Origin: CAVVIO01 sp963748095
GTDB taxonomy: Bacteria; Bacteroidota; Bacteroidia; Bacteroidales; UBA10428
Direction of reading: 5' to 3'
DNA: 64,000 nucleotides
Assembly: GCA_963748095.1 (NCBI GenBank)
Contig: CAVVIO010000102.1
Span: forward strand, 62,001-126,000
Shown here: positions 1 to 10,258 of the stretch, one piece after another
How positions within the stretch are numbered: the stretch's first letter is position 1
How the letters are laid out: every line of letters starts with the position of its first letter
Position numbers and translations under genes: made by a program
Notes under the pieces: generated by a model
The model's database searches: none
Seen by the model: only the letters and a program-made list of their open reading frames with translations
Told to the model about the DNA's origin: nothing

Positions 1-298
1 CAAGAACAGCCGCAATCCGCATCCAGAAGGTGACAAACGGAATTCTTTTTGCAGGCATCGGGATTGTTTTCGGGTGCATTTGACCCTGAACGCTGCTCCA
101 TGCCTTGTTAACATCCACCCGGATAATCTTATGAGATGCCACAGCCTTATCATGAACAAAGCGGGTATCGCTGAAATATTTTTCATTCTCTTCCGATTCG
201 TTCATCCACTTTTCGAGCTGGTGTTTTTCTGCATCAGTGGCTTCTCCGGTAAGATACCGGGCAATCAGGTGGTCAATATGTTCGTTTTCCTTTGTCAA
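1..298 (-). CDS. FecR-family anti-sigma factor, N-terminal part (runs off the window edge)
   Basis: Reading the minus strand from a TTG at 298 gives an open frame that continues past base 1. The N-terminus begins LTKENEHIDHLIARYLTGE, the typical cytoplasmic FecR N-domain that binds and holds the cognate ECF sigma factor. About 99 residues are visible, ending in a hydrophobic stretch (FWMRIAAVL) that should be the start of the inner-membrane helix. The periplasmic FecR domain would lie outside the window. No ATG is available upstream: an in-frame TAA lies 12 nt before the TTG, so TTG (or the CTG just before it) is the likely start. It follows the sigma gene by 9 nt, so the two are one transcription unit. 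Usually a SusC/D-type transporter set follows in such loci, but that region is not visible. Confidence 0.8.
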   Translation of the reverse strand, partial: MTKENEHIDHLIARYLTGEATDAEKHQLEKWMNESEENEKYFSDTRFVHDKAVASHKIIRVDVNKAWSSVQGQMHPKTIPMPAKRIPFVTFWMRIAAVL

Positions 299-307
299 CA
301 GACTGTT

Positions 308-883
308 TTATTTTCTAAAAAGTATAAACCATAAAAGTAAGGGTAAATAATCCTTCAGTTTTTCCCTGAGAATTTTCAGGGCTTTACTCAGGTGATTATC
401 TACAGTTTTAACTGACAGGTTTAGTTGTTCGGCAATTTCTGCATACGTAAGATTTTCGAAACGACTTAGCTTGAAAACTTTCGAGCACTGTGGGGGTAAA
501 GAATCTACAGCCAGGGCAATCTGTTTTTCCAGCTCGGTGCCGATCAGTTCCTGTGAAGTATTGTCTATTCCATCTTCAGATTGGTATTTTAATTCTTTGC
601 TGTGTTCCTGCCTTACCTTATAATGTTTAACCCGGTTAAGGCAATGATTATGCACCGCCCTGTATAAATAAGATTTTATTGAAGTATGAATCTCAATATC
701 TTCATGCTTTTCCCACAGGTTAAGAAAAGTGGCCTGAACCATTTCTTCAGCTTCATCGATATTGTTCATAATCGTATTGGCATAATTGCACAAGCGCTCA
801 TAATAATCTTTGAATACGATTTCAAAAATAAATTCGTTGCCCTCGCGCAGGCTGGTAACCAGTTCTTTATCAGATAAAGCCAA
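308..883 (-). CDS. ECF RNA polymerase sigma factor (FecI-like, Bacteroidetes sigma-70 family)
   Basis: 191 residues. Sigma region 2 spans about residues 22-90 (DEAEEMVQATFLNLWEKH is the usual core-binding/-10 helix) and region 4 about 123-172, with the LTYAEIAEQLNLSVKTVDNH helix-turn-helix for -35 recognition. The last eleven residues are strongly hydrophobic (LPLLLWFILF), as is common in the Bacteroidetes-specific RpoE-like subfamily. The next gene in the direction of transcription is a FecR anti-sigma factor, so activity is probably controlled by a signal passed across the envelope by a TonB-dependent receptor. The target genes are not identifiable here. The 300 bases upstream (884-1187) hold no gene and no clear TAnnTTTG promoter. 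Confidence 0.93.
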   Translation of the reverse strand: MALSDKELVTSLREGNEFIFEIVFKDYYERLCNYANTIMNNIDEAEEMVQATFLNLWEKHEDIEIHTSIKSYLYRAVHNHCLNRVKHYKVRQEHSKELKYQSEDGIDNTSQELIGTELEKQIALAVDSLPPQCSKVFKLSRFENLTYAEIAEQLNLSVKTVDNHLSKALKILREKLKDYLPLLLWFILFRK

Positions 884-1187
884 CTATTCAGGTGTTTTGG
901 GCTAAAGATATTCATTAAATGAATTTTTTGCAAAAAAACCTTTTTTATTCTAAGACATCCCAAATGGATTTTCTCCCTACCCGATTATTTTATTTTGGAT
1001 TTAACGAAATGATTTTCTATTACTCTTAGAATAAATTAATTAAGGGAAGGAATCTTAAAAAAAGGCATACTGATCCGTATACTTAGATCTTCTGAAAGAG
1101 CACAACATACGATATCAGTGCCACCTCTGATACATATTTCGGGTAGAGTTCAGGGAGGAATTTATAATAAAGGATCAGTAAAGAAAT

Positions 1188-1718
1188 CTACTTTGATTTA
1201 TCATATACCAGTTGCATTTTTCTTTCTCCACGGGATGAACTGGAGTTAAAATCAACCGTTAATGATTTTCCGTCGGCAGACAATTTCCATGCTTCTTTGC
1301 TGTTGAACTCCATTTCTTCTCCATTCCTTTCAAATTTTGAAGAGGATGCAATAGTTATCTCTTTTCCGTCATTTGCCCAGCTGGCAGTTATTTTAGCTGG
1401 CCGGTTTCGCACGGTTTCCTCGTATTCCTTGCCATCCAGGGTATAATTACTGTTACGTTTCATTTCTTCTCCATTCCTGTTTGTCATTGTTCGTTCTACA
1501 GTCAATTTATCTCCGTTCTGGGTGACAACCAATTGGGAGGATGCGAAACGGGGACCTTCACCAAAATTGCTTTTGTTTTCATTGAGTTTCCACGTTCCTG
1601 AAAAATCAGTTTTCATCATTTTAACGTGCAGATCAGACGTTCCGTCAATCCGGAAAGCAAATGCTGATGCTATTAACAGACTTAGTGCAGCAGCTTTGAA
1701 GGAATTTTTAATTTTCAT
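1188..1718 (-). CDS. Secreted lipocalin-like hypothetical protein
   Basis: 176 residues with a Sec signal peptide (KAAALSLLIASAFAF). The mature part opens with FSGTWKLNENKSNFG, the signature opening strand of a family of small secreted beta-barrel proteins widespread in Bacteroidota and annotated as lipocalin-like or hypothetical. The rest is a run of alternating beta strands with many Ser, Asn and Lys residues, and there is no catalytic motif. It probably folds into a small periplasmic or extracellular barrel of unknown ligand. It stands alone between the sigma factor and the GH39 gene. The fold is inferred from pattern only and the function is unknown. Confidence 0.7.
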   Translation of the reverse strand: MKIKNSFKAAALSLLIASAFAFRIDGTSDLHVKMMKTDFSGTWKLNENKSNFGEGPRFASSQLVVTQNGDKLTVERTMTNRNGEEMKRNSNYTLDGKEYEETVRNRPAKITASWANDGKEITIASSSKFERNGEEMEFNSKEAWKLSADGKSLTVDFNSSSSRGERKMQLVYDKSK

Positions 1719-1804
1719 TTCACTTGGTTTTAATGGATTTTAAAATAGTAATAAGTTATAAAACAATTCAGGGAAACAAATTCCTCAATTTGTTGTACTA
1801 ATAT

Positions 1805-3562
1805 TTAAAGTTCTGCAAATAATTCAGGCTTAATTGATCCTATTTCGAACTTTAATTGTCCTGTTATCTCAAATTTCATCAACAACAAAGAAACCGCCTG
1901 TCCCGGTAACTGAACCGGTAATATAAAAGATCCGTTTTTAATCTTTATTGCTTGCGGTTTGTCAAGCATTTGCAGCATGCCGGCTTTTTCAAGTTCAGTA
2001 ATCTGTTCGGCTGACGGATGTTGGGGGGATCCCATCTTTTCCCAGACTTCATAGGAATTGCTGTGGGTTTGATCCACCCTGTAATGATAAAGCAGAACTT
2101 TCCGTGCAGGAATATTTTTCATAACCAGATTTACGTTTGCAGGAGGTGTAATGATATTCAGATCATGATAGTTCCATAACATAACTGCCGCTGTTGAATC
2201 ATTTATAACTGCCATGGCATTAATGTCCCTTTTTTGTCCCCTGATACTGGAATCAACAACAGTTTTGTAATCGTAGGCAATATCTCCGGTGACCGGTACC
2301 TTTTTGCCGTGCATCATTCCAAGCATCCTGAAGATGTTCAACACAGCTTTGTCCACACCATTGGTAGCCAGGTCGCGGTATCCGTTAAACCAGGGTTGAT
2401 TTTCAAATTCGAAGGCCCAGGTTACGACTCCTTTCAGGTTTACTCCGGTATGTTCTGCCAGCTCATAGATCCTGTCAAATACGGCAGCCGTGTAACTGCT
2501 GTACATGGTTCCGTTACGATAGGCATTTTCAGGATAATCCTGCATAGAGCATGCGGCACAGCCTTCGGGGTCGCATTCACCTATTATAACCGGCAGATTT
2601 TTGAGAGAAGGATAAGATGCAACGGTTTCAAAACCTTTGGATATGTCCCGTAATTGCGTTCCCATGTTCATCAGTATTGTACTATCTTTCAAAACCGGTT
2701 TTCCTTTTGCATGAAAACCAATGTAATCGAGCGGTGAGCCGGTTTTCCCGGTTGCATAATTTTTCCCTTTGGTAACATGATCCAGGAAATCTCTCAGGAA
2801 TTTTTCCGCGACATCCCAGGAAGGACCTGTTGTATGAGGTCCTCCTATTTTTGCAGTTGGCAGAGCTCTTTTCACGGCATCCGCTGCATAATCATATAAT
2901 TTTAAATATTCATCTGTTGTGCCTTGCCAATAGCCGATATTGGGTTCATTCCATACTTCCCAGTACCAGCTTTCCACTTCCTGTTTTCCATATCTTTTCA
3001 CACTGTGAGCCACCCATTGATAAACCAGTTCCGCCCATTTTTTGTAATCTTTCGGCGGGTAAGCCCAGCCGGTAAAAACATCTGAATAAGCGGCCCCGGG
3101 TTTCCATTTATGTTTATAGGGATGTGGTTTAACTGACATGGCTTCCGGCATAAATCCTATTTCCACCAGCGGCCTCATACCTCTTTCTGTATAGGTGTCA
3201 AATATGCTGTCAACTATGGTCCAGTTATAAACAGGATTACCATTATTATCTTCGGTGTAAGCGTTGGTCGATCCCCATTTCAGGGAAGGTGTTCCGTCTC
3301 CGGTTGTTAATAAATTATGCGTACGTACATAAACCGGTACGGGACTTAACTCCGCCAGTTCGGAAAGGAGTTTTTTCCCGTCTTTCATGTAGGTATAATT
3401 TGGTTCGTCATAGCCAAACCATGCCCATACAGGTTTCATTTCCTCTTTTTGTTGGGAAAAATCAATGTTCAGTTGTACACTATTTTTCGTTTCGCTATGC
3501 TTTACTCCACAGGATATGCAAACAGCACATAAAATTGAAATGAGGGTTGCCATTGATTTCAT
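1805..3562 (-). CDS. Glycoside hydrolase family 39-like lipoprotein (beta-xylosidase-type clan GH-A)
   Basis: 585 residues. The N-terminus is a lipoprotein signal with the acylated Cys near residue 18 (CISCG), so the enzyme is probably anchored in the periplasm or on the surface. The (beta/alpha)8 domain carries the clan GH-A acid/base motif WNEPN (E206) and a nucleophile-like Glu in VIIGECDPEGC (E329). A C-terminal beta domain follows, as in GH39 beta-xylosidases. GH39 members release xylose, or in some subfamilies other sugars, from oligosaccharides, so the exact substrate is uncertain. It is the last gene of a minus-strand run of hemicellulases, and a large palindromic element separates it from the GH9 gene. 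Its frame is intact, unlike the three genes upstream. Confidence 0.82.
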   Translation of the reverse strand: MKSMATLISILCAVCISCGVKHSETKNSVQLNIDFSQQKEEMKPVWAWFGYDEPNYTYMKDGKKLLSELAELSPVPVYVRTHNLLTTGDGTPSLKWGSTNAYTEDNNGNPVYNWTIVDSIFDTYTERGMRPLVEIGFMPEAMSVKPHPYKHKWKPGAAYSDVFTGWAYPPKDYKKWAELVYQWVAHSVKRYGKQEVESWYWEVWNEPNIGYWQGTTDEYLKLYDYAADAVKRALPTAKIGGPHTTGPSWDVAEKFLRDFLDHVTKGKNYATGKTGSPLDYIGFHAKGKPVLKDSTILMNMGTQLRDISKGFETVASYPSLKNLPVIIGECDPEGCAACSMQDYPENAYRNGTMYSSYTAAVFDRIYELAEHTGVNLKGVVTWAFEFENQPWFNGYRDLATNGVDKAVLNIFRMLGMMHGKKVPVTGDIAYDYKTVVDSSIRGQKRDINAMAVINDSTAAVMLWNYHDLNIITPPANVNLVMKNIPARKVLLYHYRVDQTHSNSYEVWEKMGSPQHPSAEQITELEKAGMLQMLDKPQAIKIKNGSFILPVQLPGQAVSLLLMKFEITGQLKFEIGSIKPELFAEL

Positions 3563-3629
3563 AATCTGTTGTTTTTTTGATTCGATTTATGCCAATACTA
3601 CTTAGTGCTTGACCGAAAAGTCCGGTGTT

Positions 3630-3746
3630 GGATAAGAAAAGTTCATTTTCAAGACTTGCGAAGTCAGAAAATCCGCAGTCCCGATTAATTCGGGATGAGG
3701 AATTTTCTGACAAGCGTAACGCGGAAAATGGAGTTTTCTTGCCGAC
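3630..3746. repeat. Large imperfect palindromic element between GH9 and GH39 genes
   Basis: A nested inverted repeat about 117 bases long. The arms include GTCAGAAAAT (3663-3672) against ATTTTCTGAC (3702-3711), a near-perfect core TCCCGATTAATTCGGGA (3679-3695), and outer arms AAGAAAAGTTCATTTTC against GAAAATGGAGTTTTCTT with two mismatches. The whole is framed by two copies of ACTACTTA (3597-3604 and 3747-3754), which could be a target-site duplication. The right copy overlaps the GH9 stop codon. It could be a MITE-like insertion, a REP-type element, or a transcript-stabilising hairpin. No transposase is nearby. Confidence 0.6.
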
Positions 3747-3747
3747 A

Positions 3748-5387
3748 CTACTTAATTACATCGGCAAGTGCATATACCAATGCAGCCTGCCAGTTCAGAG
3801 CTATTTCATTGGTGGAATAGTCTGCCTGTATGTCGTGCCAGCCGGTTGCTGTATGTCCTCCCCCTACAATATATCCCGGCCATGGTTGTGCAATTCCTTC
3901 CGCCACAACGCCTGTCGTGTGGATGCATTGGTGGGTTATGTCCCAGTCCCGTTACATATGAACGATTATAATAATTCCTGCCGAACAAATGGTCGACGAT
4001 GCTGATGATTGTATTGTAATATTCTTTATTTGGTGTGATCAGATTCGCAACCTGTAAATTAACTGCCTGGCGGGCAACAGCGCCATTACACCCCCAGAAA
4101 TAAATACCTCCGAAAGGTCTTCCGTAAACATCTTTTTCACCCTGTTTTACAATTGAATCCGCGACAGAAATAATGGCACTCTTCACAGAGGAATAAAGAC
4201 CAGCATCCTTTCCTTCCCTTTTTGACAGAGCATAGGTAAACATGCCCATATTTTTTACTTCATCCCAGTCCCAGTTACTGTCTATTTTATTGTTAAAAGC
4301 TTTTGCCCTTGATTCGAAATCTTCCAGGTATGCTTTATCTCCGGTAGTTTCCCACATTTCGGCGGCGGCCCACAACCGATCATCTTTATCGCTGGGCCCC
4401 TGATACCCGCCGGTACGGAAATCGCCCTGTTCGAACCGCTTATATTCCGGATGTTCTTTCAGATACTTATAACTGTTTTTTGCTGCATCCAGGCAGGTCT
4501 GTGCATATTCAGCATCATACGGCTCGAAATATCTGGCAGCCATGGCCATCACGGCTACAAAATCGGCAGTGGCAGCTGAGCTCCATTCGCTAAAATAACG
4601 TTTTGCCGTATCCTGTTCGGGCATGATAAAAGGGGAGAAGTTTAAACGGGTAAGTTTATGAGATACTCTTCCCGAACCATCCGGGTATGGCATTTTCAAT
4701 AGCCAGTCGGTTTCCCATTTGATCTCTTCCAGGAATTCCGGGTATCCGGATGCCGTTTCAGGCAGGTCAAGAGAAATGTTATTTAGTCTTATCTTTAAAT
4801 TGTTCCCATGCCATGAACAACATACCTGCCGTGATTCCTGCATTTACAGTATATTTTCCGTAATCACCGGCATCTTGCCAGCCTTTGGTGCCGTCTCTTT
4901 TCGAATCTTTCAGACCTATATAATCCTGATAGGCATCGTTCAGATGACAGGCTGCATGTGAAAAATGTTGCCCTTTAAAATCACCCTCCACAGCAGTGCC
5001 GCAACGCACAGATAAAATGCTCTCATGGATGTATAATAAGGGAAATTATAAACATTTGCGGCAATGGTAAATACAGCGGATTTGCCGGCTCCGGGAACCT
5101 CCAGGTAATAGTTGCCGGTATCAGTGAATGCTGAAAAATCTGCTATCCAGACATCCTGCTTCACATCATTCTGATGAAACGGACCGTTCACCTTCTCCCG
5201 TGAATACCGTTGTGTTATCGGATGCCTTTTTTAGTTCAAAATTCGAACAGGATTGTGTAATACTTGCTTTTTTTACCATTCCGGGTAAAAATCCGATTGA
5301 ATTCAGATGAACTGGAGTAATATCGTTCGAATTTATCCTGGTACATCCAAAAAAGAAAATGAAAGAAATTAAGATATATTTTTTCAT
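3748..5387 (-). pseudogene. Glycoside hydrolase family 9 endoglucanase with N-terminal Ig-like domain, frame broken in four places
   Basis: Starts MKKYILISFIFFFGCTR, a lipoprotein signal. An N-terminal CelD-type Ig-like domain follows, then the GH9 (alpha/alpha)6 barrel. All family landmarks are present but in different frames: AFYL..RCGTAVEG at the domain junction, the catalytic base region GWQDAGDYGKY, GLGHNPPMHPHDR, and the catalytic acid in YSTNEIALNWQ close to the end. Breaks lie near 5190, 5012, 4790 and 3912. Three are repaired by dropping one base; the one at 5012 needs one base added or two dropped. GH9 enzymes cut beta-1,4-glucan backbones, and in a GH31/GH3/GH2 neighbourhood xyloglucan is a reasonable substrate. 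Seventeen bases separate it from the GH3 stop. Whether it is a true pseudogene or an assembly error cannot be settled from sequence alone. Confidence 0.85.
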
Positions 5388-5404
5388 GATTTATAGATTA
5401 GTGA

Positions 5405-7575
5405 TTATTCTGCTACATTTATGGTTTTCTCCAGTTTAATATCTTCTGATGAAGCGCCCAACTGAAGGTTTATTTTGCCATCCTCTACGACAAAACGATG
5501 CTGGCTTGTATTCCAATAGGCAAGATCCTTTGCTTTCAAAGGAATCCGGACAGTTTTTGTTTCACCCGGCAATATATTTATCCGTTTAAATCCGCGTAAT
5601 TCTTTTATGGGACGTTCAATTACGGAACCGGGGAACTGAATGTATAATTGTACTACTTCGTCTCCGGCAAGCTTACCGGTGTTTGTTACGTCAACACTTA
5701 CTGAAATTTCTCCGTCTTTTTTTAGTTTAGACGAACTGACTTTCATGCCGGAGTATTTGAATGTGGTGTAGCTGAGGCCGTAACCAAACGGATAAAGCGG
5801 TTTGTCCTTCATATACATGTAAGTACGTCCGTGACGTATGTTATAATCCATCATATCGGGTAGCTGATCGATTGATGATGGCCAGGTTTGCACCAAACGA
5901 CCTGCCGGATTATATTCACCGAACAATACATCTGCAAGTGCATTTCCCAGTTCTTCGCTGCTATGGGTCATGTGAACGATAGCTGGAATATTTTTCTGTG
6001 TCCAGTTAATGGCATATGGAAAACTACTTATTAGCACTACAATGGTATTCGGATTAGCCTGATATACCTGCCTTACCAATTCCTCCTGTGCGAGATCAAG
6101 CGAAAGCCTGTCAACTGCTTCTTTTCCTTCACCCGGATCGGGACAGTCGGCCCAACCGGCATCGCAGGTAGGATGATTGCCAACGCATACAATAGCTATA
6201 TCTGCCTTTTTGGCCGCTATAACAGCCGAATCGTATTTATTGGTCGCAGCAAAATAAACGTTGACAGATTTTCCTACCTTATTCCGGATACCTTCCAGCG
6301 GGGATACAGTATATGGTGGAGTTCCGCTGTACCAGTCGAGCCATACTTTATTTGCATTCGGACCGATTACCGCAACTGGATTTTATTGTTTTTTTATTTA
6401 ACGGTAATGTGTTGTTATCGTTCTTTAATAATACAATGGTTTTTTGCGTTACTTCCCGGGCCAGTTTCATATGGTCTTTTGTCAACCAGGGTTCAATGGT
6501 GTCTGTTATTCCGATTTTATTATAGGGAACCATTTCGGGTGGATCCAGTTGACCAAGTTTTATCATTACCCTGAAGTTTCCCCTGAGAACACTGTCTATA
6601 TCACTTTCCGATATTAAATTTATTGGCAAGGGCGCCGTAAACTCCTTCACGATACCGGTCGAGAAACTGGCCGATACCGGCATGAATGCATCCGGCAGCA
6701 GCTTCATTGAGGTTGGGGTAATATTTATGACTGGTTACAAGTAACTGAAATGCTCCTCCATCAGTACAGATAATTCCGTTTTGTCCCCATTCTTTCACGG
6801 TAACATTTTTCAGTATCGGGTTAACCGTGCAGGGGATGCCATTATAAGAATTGTAAGCAGCCATGTATGCGCGCGAACCTCCATCCTCAACACCCATACG
6901 GAATGGTACTGAATAATATTCCCTGAACAGTTGTTCATCGAAATTGGAGGAAGAGCTATCCCGCCCGTTTTCATTACTGTTGGCAAAAAAATGTTTCATC
7001 AGGGAAGCTGTCAGCCAGTATTTCGGGTTATCACCCTGCAGACCTTTCACAAAAGAAGTTACCATGGTTCCGTTAAACCAGGGATCTTCGCCGTAGCATT
7101 CTTCGGTTCTTCCCCATCGCGGGTCCCTCCCGATATCGGCATTCGGTGCTCTTACCACAAGTCCTCCCCGGTGGTATTTTTTGCTCTGGTACATATACCT
7201 TACTTCATAACCTTCACAGGCAGCCACCTGCCGAAGCATATCCGTATCCCACGATTCTGCCAGACCATATGCCTGAGGGAATATTGTTGTTGGTGCCGGG
7301 TTACGTTGTCCCCAGTTGCTGGGGCCACCCATTGCCAGTCCGTGAAGCCCTTCAACATGTCTGGTTCCTTTTATTCCGAGACGCGGTACACTCGGATTGG
7401 TACTTAGACATGCTACTTTCTCGTCGAGTGTAAGTAATGAAACGATATTATCAATCCTTTTTTCAATTGGCAGGTTAGGATTCTGAAAAGGATATTTATA
7501 TTGGGAAAAGGATGTGAATGAAATAATAGTCAACAGCAGGCCAGTGCTTAATCCAACGAAAAGCTTATTTCTCAT
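5405..7575 (-). pseudogene. Glycoside hydrolase family 3 beta-glucosidase/xylosidase, frame broken twice
   Basis: Sec signal peptide (LFVGLSTGLLLTIISFTSFSQ), then the GH3 N-terminal TIM-like domain with NADIGRDPRWGR and the nucleophile motif IICTDGG, the second alpha/beta domain (VAVIGPNANKVWLDWYSG) and a C-terminal fibronectin-III-like domain (YPFGYGLSYTTFKYSG). Joined, the pieces give a protein of about 720 residues, normal for the family. Breaks lie near 6622 and 6368, each removable by dropping one base, with clean homology on both sides. Such enzymes remove terminal glucose or xylose from oligosaccharides in the periplasm. The order GH2-GH31-GH3-GH9-GH39 on one strand suggests one or two transcripts. 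An inverted repeat upstream (7628-7667) may be its operator. Confidence 0.87.
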
Positions 7576-7627
7576 AATAGCAGGTTTTGTAATTCGTCTT
7601 TTTGTAAAGAGATATTTTAAAACCCAA

Positions 7628-7667
7628 TTTACGTAAATAGTTCGATTTTATCTACTATTTGCGTAAA
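7628..7667. promoter_or_regulatory. Inverted repeat upstream of the GH3 gene, candidate operator
   Basis: TTTACGTAAATAG (7628-7640) is matched by CTATTTGCGTAAA (7655-7667), 12 of 13 positions paired across a 14-base spacer. The left arm is itself centred on the perfect palindrome TTTACGTAAA. It sits about 50 bases before the GH3 start and 30 bases after the GH31 stop. The symmetry suits a regulator site or an mRNA hairpin. Assignment to the HTCS AraC domain is only a guess. Confidence 0.35.
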
Positions 7668-7697
7668 CCGGGATAAAACATCAGATATAAATCATTA

Positions 7698-10106
7698 TTA
7701 CTGATTGGAAACAGGAAACTTACTTATATTCCAGCTTACTTTTCCATCGTATGGGTCAGTTGCCAGGTTGTATTTACCGTTTTTGTTTACCAGTTCTATT
7801 TTATGCAAATCATTGTCTCCCGGCAGGAATACCAATCCATCAGCATTTTGTGTACCCGTGGAATAAACCACCAGGTTAAGTTTTGACCAGTCCATGTCCA
7901 TGGTTGACTGTGCCAGCTTAATATGTGGGATAACTGTCCCGTCATGAATAAGAATGATAATGGGAATTTTACCGGCTTTAATTTTATGCCATCCACCTGA
8001 ATATACCTGGCCAGACTGGTAATCGATCCATTTTCCCGGCGGAAGATAAACATCGCGTTCGGTAACTTTTTCAAACAACGGTGCCACCAGCATATCCGAC
8101 CCGAAAAGATACTGATCATCGATCAGCCACGATCCCGGATCATCGGGATATTCCACGAATAAAGCACGTACCATCGGAAGACCGTGTTCCGAGCAATCCT
8201 TCGCCTGGGCATAAATATAGGGCATCAGCATGTATCGCATGTCGTCTGCTAAACGAAAACCATCTAAAAAGCTTTTGCTGTATTCCCAGGGTTCGGTAGG
8301 TGGAGCTCCGTGACTGCGGGTGTGAGATGTCAGCATGCCAAAAGGTGTCCAGCGACTGTAGATATCTTCAGGAGCCTTGTTAACAAAGCCACCGATATCA
8401 TGACTCCAGAATGAAAAGCCGGATAAACCGAGTGATAATCCACCTCTTAGGGTTGCAGCCATGGCCGAATTTGTATTGGCAGCATCACCACCCCAGTGTA
8501 CCGGGTAACGCTGACTTCCGGCCCAGGCACTGCGTGCCCAGATAATATTGTCTCCCGTAATTTTTTTTGTGATGTCAGCAACAGCTTTGTTATATCTTAA
8601 CGGATAAAGGTTATGTTCATAGAATCCTGTTTTGCCGGAATGGTAAATTCCGTTGTAAGGAGCGGCTTCGCCAAAATCAACTTTTATAGACGCCAACGCC
8701 CATTTTAAGCAGATCCTGCAATTTTATCCTGATACCATTTTACCGTTTCCGGATTGGAGAAATCAAGTACTGCATCTTCATACGGAAGATTTCCTTTTCG
8801 GTCTTTCACTTCCAGTCCTTTTTTTATGATCTCGGGAAATAAGGTATTTTTTGGTACAAAATAAGGAAGCTGCCATAAGAGAAATATGAAAACCCTGCTT
8901 TTTCAGGTCAGCAATCATTTTTTCAGGATCACTGAAACGGCTTGTGGAAAATTTGTAGTCACAACGCCAGTCGGTTTCAAACCAGCCGGTATCAAAGTGA
9001 ATAACATCACACGGTATTTTATTTATTCTAAGTTTGTCGGCTACGGCCCGGCCTTCTTTTTCGGAGAAATAAGTAATACGGCTCATCCAGAATCCAAACG
9101 ACCACAAAGGCGGCATGGCAGCTTTTCCGGTAAGGTCAGTGTATTCATTCAAAATGTCCTTTGGTTTTCCTAAAAAGACAAATAAGTCGAGATTGTCGTC
9201 TCCTATCATCAGGGAAGTCACTCCGCTGAAATATTTTCCGAAATCGCAGGTAATGGGAGTGGAGGTATGCATGAACATTCCGTATCCGCGACTGCTCATA
9301 AAAAAGGGAATGGGTTTGTACATAGTTTCATTCTGTACGCCATTGGCATCATCGGTACATAATACAACTCTTTGTCCGCGTTTGTTGAATTCTGTGAATG
9401 ACTCTCCGCAACCGAAGATCTTCTCTTCCGGCGAAAGACTAAATACGGCATCCATACTCCGTGAATAATCAGATGCCCGGCGAACATAGGAAAATGGCAA
9501 CACGGGAGTGTAAGTAGAATCATTATCCCGTGCATGATCAGTATGAGTCAGCATTTTACCATTAGCATCACGTATGAAAATATGCCAGGGATAGGTGGTA
9601 ATTGTGACCGAACCATAAGGGCTGGTATATTTATATCCTTCGGCAGTCTTGCTGTACTTCCAGGAAGTACTGTCGTGAGGCGCTTTACCTCCCACCAACA
9701 TAAGTGATTCCTGGTCGGGGTTAAGTTGAGGTCCGGAAGTGGCCCTGATTCTGAAGGTATGTGGTGATATAAATTCTATAGAAAACGGCAGGGCAGGAGA
9801 AGCTGCATATTCGTTGGAAGGGAATTCATTCGCTCTTACCCTGCTAAGCACTCCAAGCATGTTATTGAATGCCTGACGGGTGGCATATTCATAGCGACGG
9901 TATACAATTTTGCCGGAAGCTGTTTTAGGATTGAAATCTGCCAGGCTATCTGCCAGATAATAAGTATTGGAAAAATCACGAAAGTCGCCCGTTATGTCAA
10001 TCGGTTCGTTCAGTAACCTGGTTAACGGGGCTATCGGGGGTATTTGGGCATTTACCCAACTATTGATCAAACAAAAAATCAGTGCTAAAAAAAGGAATCT
10101 TTTCAT
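7698..10106 (-). pseudogene. Glycoside hydrolase family 31 alpha-xylosidase-like enzyme, frame broken three times
   Basis: Sec signal MKRFLFLALIFCLINSWVNA, N-terminal beta-sandwich, then the GH31 barrel with VIHFDTGWFETDWRCDYKF, the nucleophile block IKVDFGE, GFSFWSHDIGGF and the proximal/distal C-terminal beta domains. The KVDFGE form and TGWF block are typical of YicI-like alpha-xylosidases, which remove alpha-1,6-xylose from xyloglucan oligosaccharides. Breaks lie near 8855, 8716 and 8693, all repaired by dropping one base. The stretch between the two long frames reads through as WQLPYFVPKNTLFPE, so the homology is continuous. The joined length of about 800 residues is normal. The substrate is inferred from family subtype and neighbours, not proven. 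Confidence 0.86.
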
Positions 10107-10258
10107 TGTTTCAAGGTTAATTCAGTTAGTAAAGTCAGTTAATTTATATTATGTTTTCAACAATTCAAAACTCAAAGCCCTATATACCACGTTATTTTTG
10201 ATATCCGGGAGGCTTGCAAGTACTGTCATTTTTTAAATCAGAAAATAGTAAATACGGA

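Noticed and set aside
1..883. FecI/FecR pair as regulator of the SusC in this window
   Set aside because: The SusC at 25 kb lacks the N-terminal STN signalling domain needed to talk to FecR, and the pair is transcribed away from it.
2234..2653. Long plus-strand frames within the GH39, GH31 and HTCS genes
   Set aside because: They are antisense shadows. The minus-strand products match known families over the whole length.
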